64,000 nucleotides of DNA. Source: Chloroflexota bacterium. GTDB taxonomy: Bacteria > Chloroflexota > UBA11872. Shown piece after piece: positions 40,653 through 50,610 of this stretch. Location: contig JAJEGF010000083.1 of NCBI GenBank assembly GCA_022820025.1, positions 1 through 64,000 on the forward strand, read 5' to 3'. Every line of letters starts with the position of its first letter. Position 1 is the stretch's first letter. The position numbers and the translations under genes are program-made. The notes under the pieces were generated by a model, which had not been told where the DNA came from, did no database searches, and saw only the letters and a list, made by a program, of their open reading frames with translations.

Positions 40653-40966
40653 TCGTCGTAACGACCGAGTCCGTGCCCGGGCGTGAGATTGCCGAAGTCA
40701 TTGACATCGTGCAGGGCAGCACGGTGCGCACGCGCGGCGTCGGACGCGACATCGTGGCGGGGCTGCGCACGATCGTGGGCGGCGAAGTGCACGAGTACGC
40801 CGAACTGCTGACCACCGCGCGGGCGGAAGCGCTGAACCGGATGGTGGCCGAGGCCGAGAAGCTGGGCGCCGACGCCGTGGTGCAGGTTCGCTACAACACC
40901 GCCGACGTCATGCAGGGCACCGCCGAATTGCTGGCTTACGGAACGGCCGTGCGTCTGAAGAGCTAG
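40649..40966 (+). CDS. YbjQ/DUF74 family protein
   Basis: 105 residues, the full family length. The features are VTTESVPGREIAEVIDIVQG, GEVHEYAELLTTARAEALNR and AEKLGADAVVQVRYNTADV. Family members form small pentamers. They are annotated as heavy-metal-binding, but the function is not proven. An ATGA-type overlap couples translation to the kinase gene before it. Confidence 0.85.
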   Translation: MIVVTTESVPGREIAEVIDIVQGSTVRTRGVGRDIVAGLRTIVGGEVHEYAELLTTARAEALNRMVAEAEKLGADAVVQVRYNTADVMQGTAELLAYGTAVRLKS

Positions 40967-40971
40967 ACGCG

Positions 40972-42828
40972 TCAGGCGCCAATCAGCCCACCGTCAACCT
41001 TGCTGACGGTGAATACGCCGGGACGCGGCGGATTTCCAGGCCCATCGGGGTACGTGCTGGACGGGCTTTCAAAGGTGCTGCCCTCGCCGGGATGCTGGGC
41101 GGATCCGAAAAACCAGCGTCCGTCGGGCGAAAAGCATCCAGAGGCGAGTTCGGCGCCGACTGGAACGCTGAGGAGTTGCCTGGCGCGCCCGCGGTCCGGG
41201 CCGCTGACGGGCACGGCGAAGAGACCGTCATTGCTCCCAAGGTTTACGGGCTGTCCATCAGTGCAGACGTAGAGCGTGCCTCGCTGGTCAAACAGCAGGT
41301 TGTCCGGGTTGGCCAGCGGCGTGACGTCGTCCGAGTCGATTCCCGCATAGAACGCCGCGTGTGCAGGATTGCCTGGATCGCCCCCCAGAAACAAGATCTC
41401 CCAAGTAAACGTCGGCGACGCGTGGTCACCATCGCCGGGCGTCATCTCGATGACGTGGCCGTAGTGGTTCGGGGCGCGAGGGTTCGCGGCGTCCACTTGC
41501 TCCTCGGTACGGTCGAAATTGTTGGTAAAGGCGGCGTAGATTCGACCATTGACCGGATTGACGTCGATGTCTTCGGGCCGGTCCATCGGCGTGGCGCCGA
41601 CGAGGTCAGCGGCCCCGCGAGTGTTGACGGCTATATCAGCGCCCGACCAGTCGGCCAGCGGCCCGCGCCCGGCAACCAGCGGAATCCACTCGCCGGTCCC
41701 GTCGTCGCCATAGCGCGCAACAGACAGCACCCCGTCGTCCAGCAGGGCCTGGTTGGCCGTGCGGTTGGACGGGTCGAATGGACGAGCGCTAATGAAACGG
41801 TATACGTATTCGAAGCGTCCGTCGTCGCCGCAATAGACCACCACCCGCCCATCGGCCGCGAGGACAACGGTTGAGGCCTCATGGCGCAAGCGTCCGAGCG
41901 CCGTGTGCTTGATGGGCGTGGCGTCGGGGTCGTAGGGGTCAATCTCGACGACATAGCCGGTTGTGAAGACGTCGTTGGGTGACTTGGTGACATCGAATCT
42001 GTCGTGGTATCGCTCCCACCGGTAGTCGCTGGCGCCGGTCCGGATGCCGTACCTGCGATGTACCGCATCATTCGCACCGCCAGCCGGCCGGTTGCCAAAG
42101 CACGTGTGGACGTCTTCTTCATCGGTCAGGACGGTGCCCCAGGGGGTAACGCCGCCACCGCAGTTGTAGAACATGCCTCGGGCGACCGTGCCGGTCGGAT
42201 CGGCGGCGGTGCGCAGCCGGGGATCGCCGGCCGCCGGACCGCGGATGTTCATGAGGGTCTGGCCGGTGATTCGTCGGTTGAACCGGGAGTTCCGATCCGG
42301 CTCCCAGCGTCCGTTGGCGAGACGGACTTCGACGATCGAGGCGCCCTGGGCCTGGAGCCCAATGTCTACCTGTTCGCGGGTCGGCGCTTCGGGGTCGTAG
42401 TTGGGAAACATGAGTTCGGGGTTGAGGAATTCGTGGTTGTTCCACAGCAAGGCTCGATCGGAGACCGCCGATCGGTAGTCGGGCAGGGGAAGGAGGGCAA
42501 TGAAGTCGGAGTTGTACCCGAACTGCTTGGCCTGGGCCGTGGGAGATTGGGCGTGGGCATCGAATGGAGGCGCATCGCCGGTAATGGGATCGCCCCAAGA
42601 AATAAGCGGCCGGGTCCGGTAGCCGGCGGCGACGGTTACCTGGTCCAGACTGTTGGGCTGAATGAAATCGAAGGCCGGGGCGTCGTTGCCTTCGGCGCAG
42701 GCCGCGGCGAGTTGGCCAAAGGCCGCGGCTGAGTACGCAAGGGGCAAGCCGGCGGCAACCCTGAGTACGGATCGGCGGCGCAAGCGTGTACGAAGAACGT
42801 CGCTAAAGGGCGCGGAGCTGCTGGCCAC
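40972..42828 (-). CDS. PhoX-family (DUF839) phosphatase, Tat exported
   Basis: 618 residues from GTG 42828. The N-terminus has RTRLRRRSVLRVAAGLPLAY with twin arginines and a hydrophobic core, typical of Tat substrates. The beta-propeller contains LWNNHEFLNPELMFPNYDP, EEDVHTCFGNRPAGG, LGRLRHEASTVVLAADGRVV, MDRPEDIDVNPVNGRIYAAF and LASGCFSPDGRWFFGSAQHP, the acidic and Arg segments that bind Ca and Fe in PhoX. It is expected to release phosphate from esters outside the membrane. It is a separate transcription unit with the amidase gene behind it. Confidence 0.9.
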   Translation of the reverse strand: MASSSAPFSDVLRTRLRRRSVLRVAAGLPLAYSAAAFGQLAAACAEGNDAPAFDFIQPNSLDQVTVAAGYRTRPLISWGDPITGDAPPFDAHAQSPTAQAKQFGYNSDFIALLPLPDYRSAVSDRALLWNNHEFLNPELMFPNYDPEAPTREQVDIGLQAQGASIVEVRLANGRWEPDRNSRFNRRITGQTLMNIRGPAAGDPRLRTAADPTGTVARGMFYNCGGGVTPWGTVLTDEEDVHTCFGNRPAGGANDAVHRRYGIRTGASDYRWERYHDRFDVTKSPNDVFTTGYVVEIDPYDPDATPIKHTALGRLRHEASTVVLAADGRVVVYCGDDGRFEYVYRFISARPFDPSNRTANQALLDDGVLSVARYGDDGTGEWIPLVAGRGPLADWSGADIAVNTRGAADLVGATPMDRPEDIDVNPVNGRIYAAFTNNFDRTEEQVDAANPRAPNHYGHVIEMTPGDGDHASPTFTWEILFLGGDPGNPAHAAFYAGIDSDDVTPLANPDNLLFDQRGTLYVCTDGQPVNLGSNDGLFAVPVSGPDRGRARQLLSVPVGAELASGCFSPDGRWFFGSAQHPGEGSTFESPSSTYPDGPGNPPRPGVFTVSKVDGGLIGA

Positions 42829-43044
42829 TCAGGGACCTTCTACACGGGGCCGGGTCGTCGCGACGCTCGGGGCGCCTGTCCGGCAAGCGGCATGGGTAAA
42901 CGACCCGTCAGCATGGGGCCATCGCGGATGCCGCGCGCATCCAATGTTCGCGTGCGAGTTACGACGCGTCTGCGAACCTCCGCCGGGCCCTCGTTACCGG
43001 TCTAGAAGAACGCGACTCGCATCGCTGAGTCTGGCTCATGGCCT

Positions 43045-44472
43045 TCAGACCGCCGGTCGCAGGCGCGGCCAGCGGCCTTCGGGCGCGTGGTCCGAGCGCT
43101 CGTACGCGTAGGCCACGCGCAGCGCGGTGCGCTCGCGGTACTTGGCGGCCACCACCTGCAGACCGACGGGAAGTCCGTTGTCTGTCCAGCCACATGGCAC
43201 GGCCACCACCGGCTGATGGGTGGCGTTGAACGGCCGGGTGAAGTTGGGCATCCAGTGGTAGTCGGTCAGCGCTTCGTCGATACGTGGCGGCGGCCGCCCA
43301 AGGACCGGCGCCACCAGCACATCCACGGTGCCCACGGCTCGCCGGAACGCTGCCAAGGCGTCGTCACGCTGGCTGCGCAGGCGTCCCAGGGTGATCTGGA
43401 TGTCCTCGCCGGGACGCATCGCCTCGTCCAGACCGAGCGTTAGCCGATCACGAAGCGTCGGGTTCACGCGGGTGACATCGCCGCCGGTGGCGCTGAGCAC
43501 GTTCTGATAGGCCTCGATGGTGAGGATTCCGCGCTGGGACAGGGCAAGGTCAGGCACTGACGGCACCCCGACCTGTACCAGGTCGCCACCGAGGATGACC
43601 AGGGCGTCAACCGCGGCTCTGACGATGCGCTCAATCTCGGGATCCAGGTCATCAAAGAAGTAGTTGGTCGGCACACCCACACGCAGACCCGCCAATCCAA
43701 CAGGCATCTCGCTGGTGAGGTGAGCGGCGCGGTTGGCCGTGGTTATGGTCTCGTCGGTCACCGGGTCAGACATCGCTTGCAGCATCACGGCGGCGTCGTG
43801 AGTGGTTCGCGCCATAGGTCCCGGCGTGTCGAAGCTGGGACTGAGCAGGCGAAGGCCTTCCAGACTGACGCGACCGTAGGTGGGCTTGATGCCGACCAGG
43901 CCGCACAGGGCCGACGGCAGGCGAATTGAGCCGCCCGTGTCGGTGCCCAGCCCGCCGTAGATCAAGCCGGCGGCCACGGCCGAGCCCGTGCCGCCGCTGG
44001 ACCCGCCGGAAACAATCTCCGTGTTCCAAGGATTGCGGGAGGGTCCCATCTGCGAGGTCGCGCCCGTTGGGTGGTAGGCAAACTCGTCGCAGTTGAGCTT
44101 GCAAGCAATGACCGCGCCGGCCTTGCGCAAGCCTCGGACGAGTTCGGCGTCCACGCTGGCCGGCTGGTTGCCGAAGACCGTGGAGCCGGCGGTCGTTACC
44201 GCACCAGCCACATCGGCCAGGTCCTTGATCCCAAGCGGTACGCCGTGGAGCGGGCCTCGATAGTCGCCGGCCAGGATTTCACGCTCCGCCCGACGGGCGT
44301 CGGCCAGCGCTGAGTCATGCAGGATCGCCGTGGTCGCTCCCAGGGGGCCAGCGTAGCGGTCAAGCCGGTCGAGCGAGTTGCGCGTGACTTCAACCGGGCT
44401 GACTTCGCCGGCGGCGATCAGCGCGCCGACTTCGGTCAGCGACAGGCGGGCGAGTTCGTTTCCGGGAACCAT
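43045..44472 (-). CDS. Amidase signature family enzyme (GatA-like)
   Basis: 475 residues. The Ser-cisSer-Lys triad is visible: the Lys in GIKDLADVAGAVTTAGS, and the two Ser in IVSGGSSGGTGSAVAAGLIY with GTDTGGSIRLPSALCGLVGI. It hydrolyses amide bonds. GatA of the tRNA amidotransferase is the closest well-known relative, but no gatB or gatC is nearby, so a stand-alone amidase is more likely. The C-terminal half (NFTRPFNATHQPVVAVPCGW) is also canonical. Confidence 0.88.
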   Translation of the reverse strand: MVPGNELARLSLTEVGALIAAGEVSPVEVTRNSLDRLDRYAGPLGATTAILHDSALADARRAEREILAGDYRGPLHGVPLGIKDLADVAGAVTTAGSTVFGNQPASVDAELVRGLRKAGAVIACKLNCDEFAYHPTGATSQMGPSRNPWNTEIVSGGSSGGTGSAVAAGLIYGGLGTDTGGSIRLPSALCGLVGIKPTYGRVSLEGLRLLSPSFDTPGPMARTTHDAAVMLQAMSDPVTDETITTANRAAHLTSEMPVGLAGLRVGVPTNYFFDDLDPEIERIVRAAVDALVILGGDLVQVGVPSVPDLALSQRGILTIEAYQNVLSATGGDVTRVNPTLRDRLTLGLDEAMRPGEDIQITLGRLRSQRDDALAAFRRAVGTVDVLVAPVLGRPPPRIDEALTDYHWMPNFTRPFNATHQPVVAVPCGWTDNGLPVGLQVVAAKYRERTALRVAYAYERSDHAPEGRWPRLRPAV

Positions 44473-44504
44473 GAGCCGCCCTCCTTAGCAGTGACTCGGT
44501 GCGA

Positions 44505-45083
44505 TCAGGCCTCGTCTTCCCACCCAAGCCAGGTGACCTGGGCCGGCTGGCGCTCGCGCCGATCGGGCCCAATTGCGGGTGATGGGTGGCCGAGGTAGAT
44601 ATATCCGACGATCCGGTCCTTCTGATCCAGTCCCAGAAAGTCCTTGCAGGCTGCGAAGTCGCACATCTCCCCGGTTCGCCACTTGGTGGCGAGACCTTCA
44701 GCGTGCGCCGCCAGCATCAGGTTCTGGGTCGCGCAACAGACGGAGGCGTAGTCTTCAAGGTTCGTGACGGGATCGTCCGACCAAACCTGGCTGACGACGA
44801 TCACCACAGGCGACCGCCGGAGCCGCACGCGCGCCGAGCGGATGGATGGCGCCGACGCCGGATCGTTCGGGTCCAATTCCGATTCCAGGCGATCGGCAAC
44901 CATGGCGCCCATCTCGTCGCGGGCCGCGCCGCGCAAGACGTGAAAGCGCCAGGGTTCGGTGAGGTGGTGATTCGGCGCCCAGACGGAACTCTGGATGATT
45001 CGGTCGAGCACCGCCTGGTCGGGGACATCGGCAGTGAGCCCCGTGATGCTGCGGCGGCCTCGGATTGCTGTGTATACGTCCAT
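44505..45083 (-). CDS. Nitroreductase-family flavoprotein
   Basis: 192 residues. The start is MDVYTAIRGRRSITGLTADV, with the Arg-Arg FMN contact. WAPNHHLTEPWRFHVLRGAA and ASVCCATQNLMLAAHAEGLA, followed by YIYLGHP, complete the FMN fold of short nitroreductases. It probably reduces a small electron acceptor with NAD(P)H. It is divergent from the phosphofructokinase gene with only ~100 bp between. Confidence 0.85.
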   Translation of the reverse strand: MDVYTAIRGRRSITGLTADVPDQAVLDRIIQSSVWAPNHHLTEPWRFHVLRGAARDEMGAMVADRLESELDPNDPASAPSIRSARVRLRRSPVVIVVSQVWSDDPVTNLEDYASVCCATQNLMLAAHAEGLATKWRTGEMCDFAACKDFLGLDQKDRIVGYIYLGHPSPAIGPDRRERQPAQVTWLGWEDEA

Positions 45084-45187
45084 ACCGCTCGTTTCACGGC
45101 TGGCAGACGACCATCATGGTATCGGGCGCACCGCGACGGCGCGGACGGTTATGGTTGAATCAGACAGTCTGCGAGCGAGGTTCACTT

Positions 45188-46219
45188 GTGCACATTGGAG
45201 TTCTGACCGGCGGCGGCGATTGTCCGGGGCTCAATGCCGCGATTCGAGCGGTGACCCGCGCAAGCCTTGAGCGGGGCTGGTCGATTACGGGTCTCCACGA
45301 CGGGTGGGCCGGCGTGTTGGGGCGGAACGGATCGCCGCTGACCCTCGAGAACACCGACGGATTCCTGGACGTCGGCGGAACCCTGCTGGGCAGTTCGCGC
45401 ACGAACCCGCTGCGGACGCCGGAGAACTACGCCCTGGCGGTGTCGGTCTTTGACGACATGGGCCTGGACGGCCTGGTGGCGATTGGGGGCGACGACACGT
45501 TATCCGTGGCCGGAGCTCTGGCGGGAGACGGCCTGCCGGTTGTGGGCATTCCCAAGACCATCGACAACGACGTGCCGGGCACCGACATGTGTATCGGGTT
45601 CGATACGGCCGTGGAGACGATTGCGGCGTCGATCGCCCGCCTGCGCACGACCACCATGTCGCATCACCGCGCCACGGTGGTCGAGACCATGGGCCGGCAA
45701 GCCGGCTGGCTGGCCGCGGTGGGTGGATTGGCAGGCGGCGCCGACTTCATTGCCGTGCCGGAGCAGCGCAGCGGGCGCGATGAGTTCGTGGCGCACGTCC
45801 AACGCCGGTACGAGCAGGGGCAGGCCTACAGCATTGTGGTGGTGGCGGAAGGCGCGGAGATCGATGGACTTGAAGTCGGCGAAGCCGGCGTGCAGGCCAC
45901 GGACGAATTTGGTCACATCGTGCTGGCCGCGCGCAGCGTGGGTGAGAGCCTTGCGCGAGCCATCGAGGAGTCGACTGGCATCGAGACGCGATCCAGTGTC
46001 CTGGGCCACTTGCAGCGGGGCGGCACGCCGACCACATACGATCGGGTTTTGGGCACGCGGTTCGGCGCGGCCGCGGTGGGCTATTTGGCCGGCGGCCAAC
46101 ACGGCCAGATGGCCTCGCAGCAGGGTCCGCACATCAAGCCCGTGCCACTGGTTGACATCGCCGGGAAAACCCGACCATTGGACGACTCCTACTTGGAACT
46201 GCTGAGCCTTTTCGCCTAG
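45188..46219 (+). CDS. 6-phosphofructokinase, pyrophosphate-type signature
   Basis: 343 residues from GTG 45188 (VHIGVLTGGGDCPGLNAAIR); the longer open frame lacks conservation. The phosphoryl-donor positions read GGDDT and PKTIDND, the Asp and Lys combination of PPi-dependent enzymes, whereas ATP enzymes have GGDGS and PGTIDND. Further motifs are GTDMCIGFDTAVETI and ETMGRQAGWLAAVGGLAGGA. It phosphorylates fructose-6-phosphate, reversibly if PPi is used. Confidence 0.92.
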   Translation: MHIGVLTGGGDCPGLNAAIRAVTRASLERGWSITGLHDGWAGVLGRNGSPLTLENTDGFLDVGGTLLGSSRTNPLRTPENYALAVSVFDDMGLDGLVAIGGDDTLSVAGALAGDGLPVVGIPKTIDNDVPGTDMCIGFDTAVETIAASIARLRTTTMSHHRATVVETMGRQAGWLAAVGGLAGGADFIAVPEQRSGRDEFVAHVQRRYEQGQAYSIVVVAEGAEIDGLEVGEAGVQATDEFGHIVLAARSVGESLARAIEESTGIETRSSVLGHLQRGGTPTTYDRVLGTRFGAAAVGYLAGGQHGQMASQQGPHIKPVPLVDIAGKTRPLDDSYLELLSLFA

Positions 46220-46388
46220 TTCTGCCCGCCAAGGACTTGCCCACGGGAGCACGCGGTGTGCGAGAATCCTGGACACCTTAATCTGGTCGGGCTGGCGCTC
46301 TTGACCATTCGCACGGCTCGGGCCGTAGGCTCGCTTACCCCCGCAGGATTGCGTGGACGGTCGTCCCGACGCGCCGGCAATAGTTGAC

Positions 46389-47456
46389 ATGACCCTTGAT
46401 ACGGCCACCCTCGAATCCACGCGGGCCGCGCTGCGCGCCAAGCTGCACGGTATCGTGCCCGACTTCGAAGTGGACCTGAAGGCGGAGCTGGCCTACCGCA
46501 TCAATCGGCTGAAGACCGAGCGCGGGGCCGTGATCCTGGGTCACAACTACATGGAGCCCGCGCTCTTTCACTCGGTCTGCGACTACACGGGGGATTCGCT
46601 GGAACTGAGCCGGGTGGCGGCCACGACCGAGGCGGACCCGATCGTCTTCTGCGGCGTTCGCTTCATGGCCGAGACAGCCAAGATCCTCAATCCCGAGCGC
46701 ACCGTGCTGCTGCCGGCGCTGCGGGCCGGCTGCTCACTGGCCGAGTCCATCACCGCCGAGGACGTGCGGGGATTGCGGGCGCGTTACCCCGACGCGCCGA
46801 TCGTGGCCTACATCAACACCTACGCGGACGTAAAAGCCGAGGTTGACGTGTGCTGCACGTCGAGCAACGCGGCCAAAGTCGTGGAGTCGCTGGATTCCGA
46901 CGTGGTGATTTTTCTGCCCGACGAGTACCTGGCGAAGAACGTGGCGCGGGAGACGGGCAAGACCATCGTGCTGCCCAGCACCGCGCCGATATCGGCGGAC
47001 GCGCGCGCCGAGGCCGCCGGCAACGGCGTGCACTACGACATCGTGGGCTGGACCGGCCGCTGCGAGGTGCATGAGAAGTTCACGGTGGAGGACGTCGAGG
47101 CGGTACGTGCGCAATTCCCCGACGTGGTGGTGCTGGCCCATCCGGAGTGCAGCCCCGAGGTTGTGGACGCGTCAGATTATTCAGGCTCTACGGCCGCGAT
47201 GACCCGATACGTTCGCGAAGTGGAAGCGCCGCGTTATCTCCTGCTGACCGAGTGCAGCATGGGCGACAACATCGCCGCCGAGGCGCCGGACAAGGACATG
47301 GTGCGGCTTTGCTCGGTGCGCTGCCCGCACATGAACGAGATCACGCTGGAACACGTCTTGGCGTCGTTGCGGGAGAACCGCGAGCAGATCGAGGTGCCGG
47401 AGGACATCCGCGTGCGGGCCCGGCGATCGATCGACCGAATGCTGGAGATCGGCTAG
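46389..47456 (+). CDS. nadA: Quinolinate synthase
   Basis: 355 residues from ATG 46389. Visible motifs are VILGHNYMEPALFHSVCDYT, GDSLELSRVA, VFCGVRFMAETAKILNP, AGCSLAESIT, NTYADVKAEVDVCCTSSNAA, AHPECSPEVV and LLTECSMGDNIAAEAPDKDM. The Cys of VCCTSS, PECS and RLCSVRCPHM include the three [4Fe-4S] ligands. It makes quinolinate from iminoaspartate and dihydroxyacetone phosphate in NAD synthesis. nadB and nadC are not in the window. Confidence 0.95.
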   Translation: MTLDTATLESTRAALRAKLHGIVPDFEVDLKAELAYRINRLKTERGAVILGHNYMEPALFHSVCDYTGDSLELSRVAATTEADPIVFCGVRFMAETAKILNPERTVLLPALRAGCSLAESITAEDVRGLRARYPDAPIVAYINTYADVKAEVDVCCTSSNAAKVVESLDSDVVIFLPDEYLAKNVARETGKTIVLPSTAPISADARAEAAGNGVHYDIVGWTGRCEVHEKFTVEDVEAVRAQFPDVVVLAHPECSPEVVDASDYSGSTAAMTRYVREVEAPRYLLLTECSMGDNIAAEAPDKDMVRLCSVRCPHMNEITLEHVLASLRENREQIEVPEDIRVRARRSIDRMLEIG

Positions 47457-47480
47457 CTCGAATCCTCAGATTCAGGCTGG

Positions 47481-48470
47481 CTAGTTGAGGCCAACTCCTG
47501 GCACGCCCAGGTAGTCGCGCAGATCTCGGGAGACGCTCGAGCGCTTGAGCTTACGCAGAGCCTCGACCTGCAACTGCCGGATGCGCTCGCGGGTCACGCC
47601 GAAATGCGCGCCAATCTGGTCCAGGGTCCAGGGTTCCCGACCATCCAGACCAAAGCGGCGCACCAGGATGGTCTGCTGGCGGTCCGGAAGGATGGCCAGG
47701 GCGCGGTGCAGGTCTTCACGCAAGGTTCCCGCCAGCAGGGCGCGGTCGGCCGTGTCGGGATCGGGATCTTCCACGAAGTCCGCCAGCGATTCATCGCCGT
47801 CCTCGCCAACGGGCTGTTCCAGGGACATGGGTGCACGGCTGGCGCGAACGATCTCGACGACGCGTTCCGGGGCCATGCCCAGGACTTCACCCAACTCGGC
47901 GGGGGTCGGCTCGCGTTCCATCTCCGCAGCCAGCTCAGGCGTGACCCTGCGAATCTTGCGTAGCGCTTCGACCACGTGGACCGGGAGCCGGACCGTGCGC
48001 GAGTCGTTGGATAGCGAGCGGGTGATGGCTTGTCGGATCCACCAGGTGGCGTAGGTGCTGAACTTGAAGCCGCGACGCCAATCGAAGCGTTCCACGGCCT
48101 GCATCAACCCGAGGCTGCCTTCCTGGATCAGGTCCAGCAGCGGCAGGCCACCGGCGGCGTAGCGCTTGGCAACGTTGACGACCAGCCGCAGGTTGGCATC
48201 CACAAGATGCTGGCGGGCGGCGGCGTCACCAGCCTCCACGCGCTTGGCCAATTCGATTTCCTGGGCAGCCGTCAGCAGGGGGATGCGGTTGATCTCGTTG
48301 AGATAGAGCCGCATGGTGTCTTCAATTGACTCGTCGCGGGTAGCGCGCGCGGTATTCGGCGCCTCGGTCTCCGGTGTCGTGGCTTCCTGGCGGCGATCGA
48401 CTGACGCCAGGTCGTTTGCCCAATGGCCCAGCGCAGGCGATGGTTCGTAGGCCACATCTGTCGCGTGCAT
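47481..48470 (-). CDS. RNA polymerase sigma factor, SigA/RpoD type
   Basis: 329 residues. Region 1.2 is MRLYLNEINRIPLLTAAQEI. Region 2 is ANLRLVVNVAKRYAAGGLPL and FKFSTYATWWIRQAITRSLS. Region 3 is LRKIRRVTPELAAEMEREPT. Region 4 is LDQIGAHFGVTRERIRQLQV, a perfect -35 recognition helix-turn-helix. The short N-terminus without region 1.1 leaves open whether it is the housekeeping factor or a close group 2 paralogue. It is divergent from the SufR-like gene with about 195 bp between; no clear promoter could be assigned there. Confidence 0.92.
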   Translation of the reverse strand: MHATDVAYEPSPALGHWANDLASVDRRQEATTPETEAPNTARATRDESIEDTMRLYLNEINRIPLLTAAQEIELAKRVEAGDAAARQHLVDANLRLVVNVAKRYAAGGLPLLDLIQEGSLGLMQAVERFDWRRGFKFSTYATWWIRQAITRSLSNDSRTVRLPVHVVEALRKIRRVTPELAAEMEREPTPAELGEVLGMAPERVVEIVRASRAPMSLEQPVGEDGDESLADFVEDPDPDTADRALLAGTLREDLHRALAILPDRQQTILVRRFGLDGREPWTLDQIGAHFGVTRERIRQLQVEALRKLKRSSVSRDLRDYLGVPGVGLN

Positions 48471-48665
48471 TCATGCCTCGTCGGAGAGCGTGACGACGAT
48501 CAACGTTGATCGCCTGTCATTCGACGTGGTGAGTATACACGTTTTTCCAGATAAATCCGTCTAAATCGTTTAAACGTCCCCGGTCGGCATCTCACATCCT
48601 GTAACCAGTTGGTAGGGGCTATCCGGCGGTGGTAGGTTCGATTAACGACCCGGCGCTGGCGGCGC

Positions 48666-49322
48666 ATGTCCGAGCAACCCGTAAATCCCCGCGAGCAGAT
48701 CCTGCACGCCCTGAAGATGCAAGGGGCGCTTCAGTGTCGGGCGATTGCCGAAACCATCGGCAGCAGCCTGTCGGCCGTCCGACCGCATCTCGACCGGCTG
48801 GTGGCCGAGCGACTCGTCCGGGTGCAGGTGGTGCGCGGCGGGCCCGGACGCCCACGCCACCAATTCGAACTGACCAGCGCCGGTCACGCGAGATTCCCAC
48901 AGGGCTACGGGGAGTTCGCGAAAGACTTCGTTGAGGCCGTGCTGGCTCTCGGCGGGCACGACCTCCTGAAGAAAATCCTGACGCACCACGAAGACAAGCA
49001 GTATCAGCGGTTCGCGCCGCGCCTCTCGGGTCTGGACTTTCATGCGCGTGTGCAAGAACTGCGGCGCATCATGGACGAGTGCGGCTTCATGCCGCGTGTC
49101 GATCGAACCGATACGGGTTATGTGCTGTCGGCCCACCACTGTCCGATCTGGGACGTGGCTTCAACCTGCCGGGCGGGGTGTGACTCCGAATTGCGGCTGA
49201 TCCGACGACTCGTTGAGGCAGAGGTCGTTCCGCTCGAGGTAGGACCCCGCGAGGGCTGCGCCTGCACATACGCGATCCAGGAGCGTTCCGCGCTGCCGCA
49301 GTCCTTGCCCGCCACAACCTGA
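48666..49322 (+). CDS. SufR-like Fe-S transcriptional regulator
   Basis: 218 residues. The N-terminal winged helix is REQILHALKMQGALQCRAIA with SSLSAVRPHLDRLVAERLVR. The C-terminal cysteines read HHCPIWDVASTCRAGCDSE and GCACTY, giving C-x12-C as in SufR; the usual third Cys is a Glu, and the last Cys is present. SufR senses Fe-S status and represses Fe-S assembly genes. The cysteine desulfurase gene begins 25 bp downstream, which supports that role here. Confidence 0.8.
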   Translation: MSEQPVNPREQILHALKMQGALQCRAIAETIGSSLSAVRPHLDRLVAERLVRVQVVRGGPGRPRHQFELTSAGHARFPQGYGEFAKDFVEAVLALGGHDLLKKILTHHEDKQYQRFAPRLSGLDFHARVQELRRIMDECGFMPRVDRTDTGYVLSAHHCPIWDVASTCRAGCDSELRLIRRLVEAEVVPLEVGPREGCACTYAIQERSALPQSLPATT

Positions 49323-49347
49323 GCGCGGCGCGCGCCGGCGCGTCCCG

Positions 49348-50526
49348 ATGCCAGTGGCAGCCCAACGCATCTATCTGGATCACGCGGCAACCACACCGCT
49401 GGACCCCGTCGTGCGCGACGCCATCGTTGCCGCGTTGGAGGCATTGCCGGGTAATCCAAGTTCGCTGTACGCGGAGGGTCGAGCGGCGCGGGACGAGCTG
49501 GATGCGGCCCGCTTGCAGGTCGCCGAGGTCCTGGCGGCTGACCCAGGCGAGGTTGTGTTCACGAGTGGGGGCAGCGAGGGTGCGGCCCTGGCTATCCGGG
49601 GCACGGCGTTTGCCGCTGCCCGCGAAGGACGGCGTCACCTGGTGACCACGGCCGTGGAGCATCACGCGGTATTGCACACGGTTCAGTTGTTGGCGCAGCG
49701 CCATGGGTTTGAGGCCACGGTGATTTCCGCCGATGCGGAGGGACTGGTTGATGCGGAGGCCGTGACGAACGCTGTTCGTGCGGACACTGCGTTGGTAAGC
49801 GTGATGTATGCCAACAACGAGATGGGCGCGATTCAGCCGGTGGCGGAAGTCGCGGCGGCGCTGCGCGACCATCCGGCGTTGGTCCACACGGACGCCGTGC
49901 AGGCGCCCGGGCAACTGCCGATCGACATACCCACGCTGGGCGTGGACCTGCTGAGCATCGCGGCGCACAAGTTCTATGGGCCAAAGGGCGTGGGTGCGCT
50001 GTTCGTGCGGCGCGGCGTGCGGTTGAGTCCGCAAATCGTCGGCGGATCGCAGGAGCGGAGTCGACGCGCCGGAACAGAGAACGTGGCCTTTGCGGTTGGC
50101 CTGGGTACCGCGCTGCAACACGCTGAGAGCGAGCGTCCCGCCGCAGCGACACACAACACGCGCCTTCGTGACCTACTCATCGAGGGCATTGCGGCCATCC
50201 CCGGGAGCCGCCTGAATGGGCCCCGCCGGATGCGACTCGCGAACAACGTGAACATCTGCTTTGAAGGCGTTGAAAGCGAGTCGTTGCTGCTGGGGCTGGA
50301 CGCGGCCGGCATCGCGGCGTCCAGCGGCTCGGCCTGCACCTCGGCCTCTCTGGAGCCTTCGCACGTGCTGCTGGCCATGGGAATCGAGCCGGATCTGGCC
50401 GCGGGCAGCTTGCGTTTGACGACCGGCCGTGGGAATACGGAAGCGGAGATTGAGCGGACGCTGGAGGTGCTGCACGAGTTGGTCCCGCGAGCGCGTCGCG
50501 CGGCTGCCCGCACGGCAGCGATATAG
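49348..50526 (+). CDS. Cysteine desulfurase (NifS/IscS type)
   Basis: 392 residues. RIYLDHAATTPLDPVVRDAI is the start of class V aminotransferases. VYMANNEMG-like VSVMYANNEMGAIQPVAEV, LSIAAHKFYGPKGVGALFVR (PLP lysine) and ASSGSACTSASLEPSHVLLA (catalytic Cys loop) are present. It removes sulfur from cysteine as a persulfide for Fe-S clusters and thio-modified tRNA. It follows the SufR-like gene and precedes a HesB/IscA gene. No IscU/SufB homologue is in the window. Confidence 0.93.
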   Translation: MPVAAQRIYLDHAATTPLDPVVRDAIVAALEALPGNPSSLYAEGRAARDELDAARLQVAEVLAADPGEVVFTSGGSEGAALAIRGTAFAAAREGRRHLVTTAVEHHAVLHTVQLLAQRHGFEATVISADAEGLVDAEAVTNAVRADTALVSVMYANNEMGAIQPVAEVAAALRDHPALVHTDAVQAPGQLPIDIPTLGVDLLSIAAHKFYGPKGVGALFVRRGVRLSPQIVGGSQERSRRAGTENVAFAVGLGTALQHAESERPAAATHNTRLRDLLIEGIAAIPGSRLNGPRRMRLANNVNICFEGVESESLLLGLDAAGIAASSGSACTSASLEPSHVLLAMGIEPDLAAGSLRLTTGRGNTEAEIERTLEVLHELVPRARRAAARTAAI

Positions 50527-50610
50527 GCTGCTTCGACCACGCAGTCCGCGGCGCCCGGTCCAAATCTTCGTAGAATCTGAAAACTCTCAGCGGGCGGTAG
50601 AAGGGTCGTC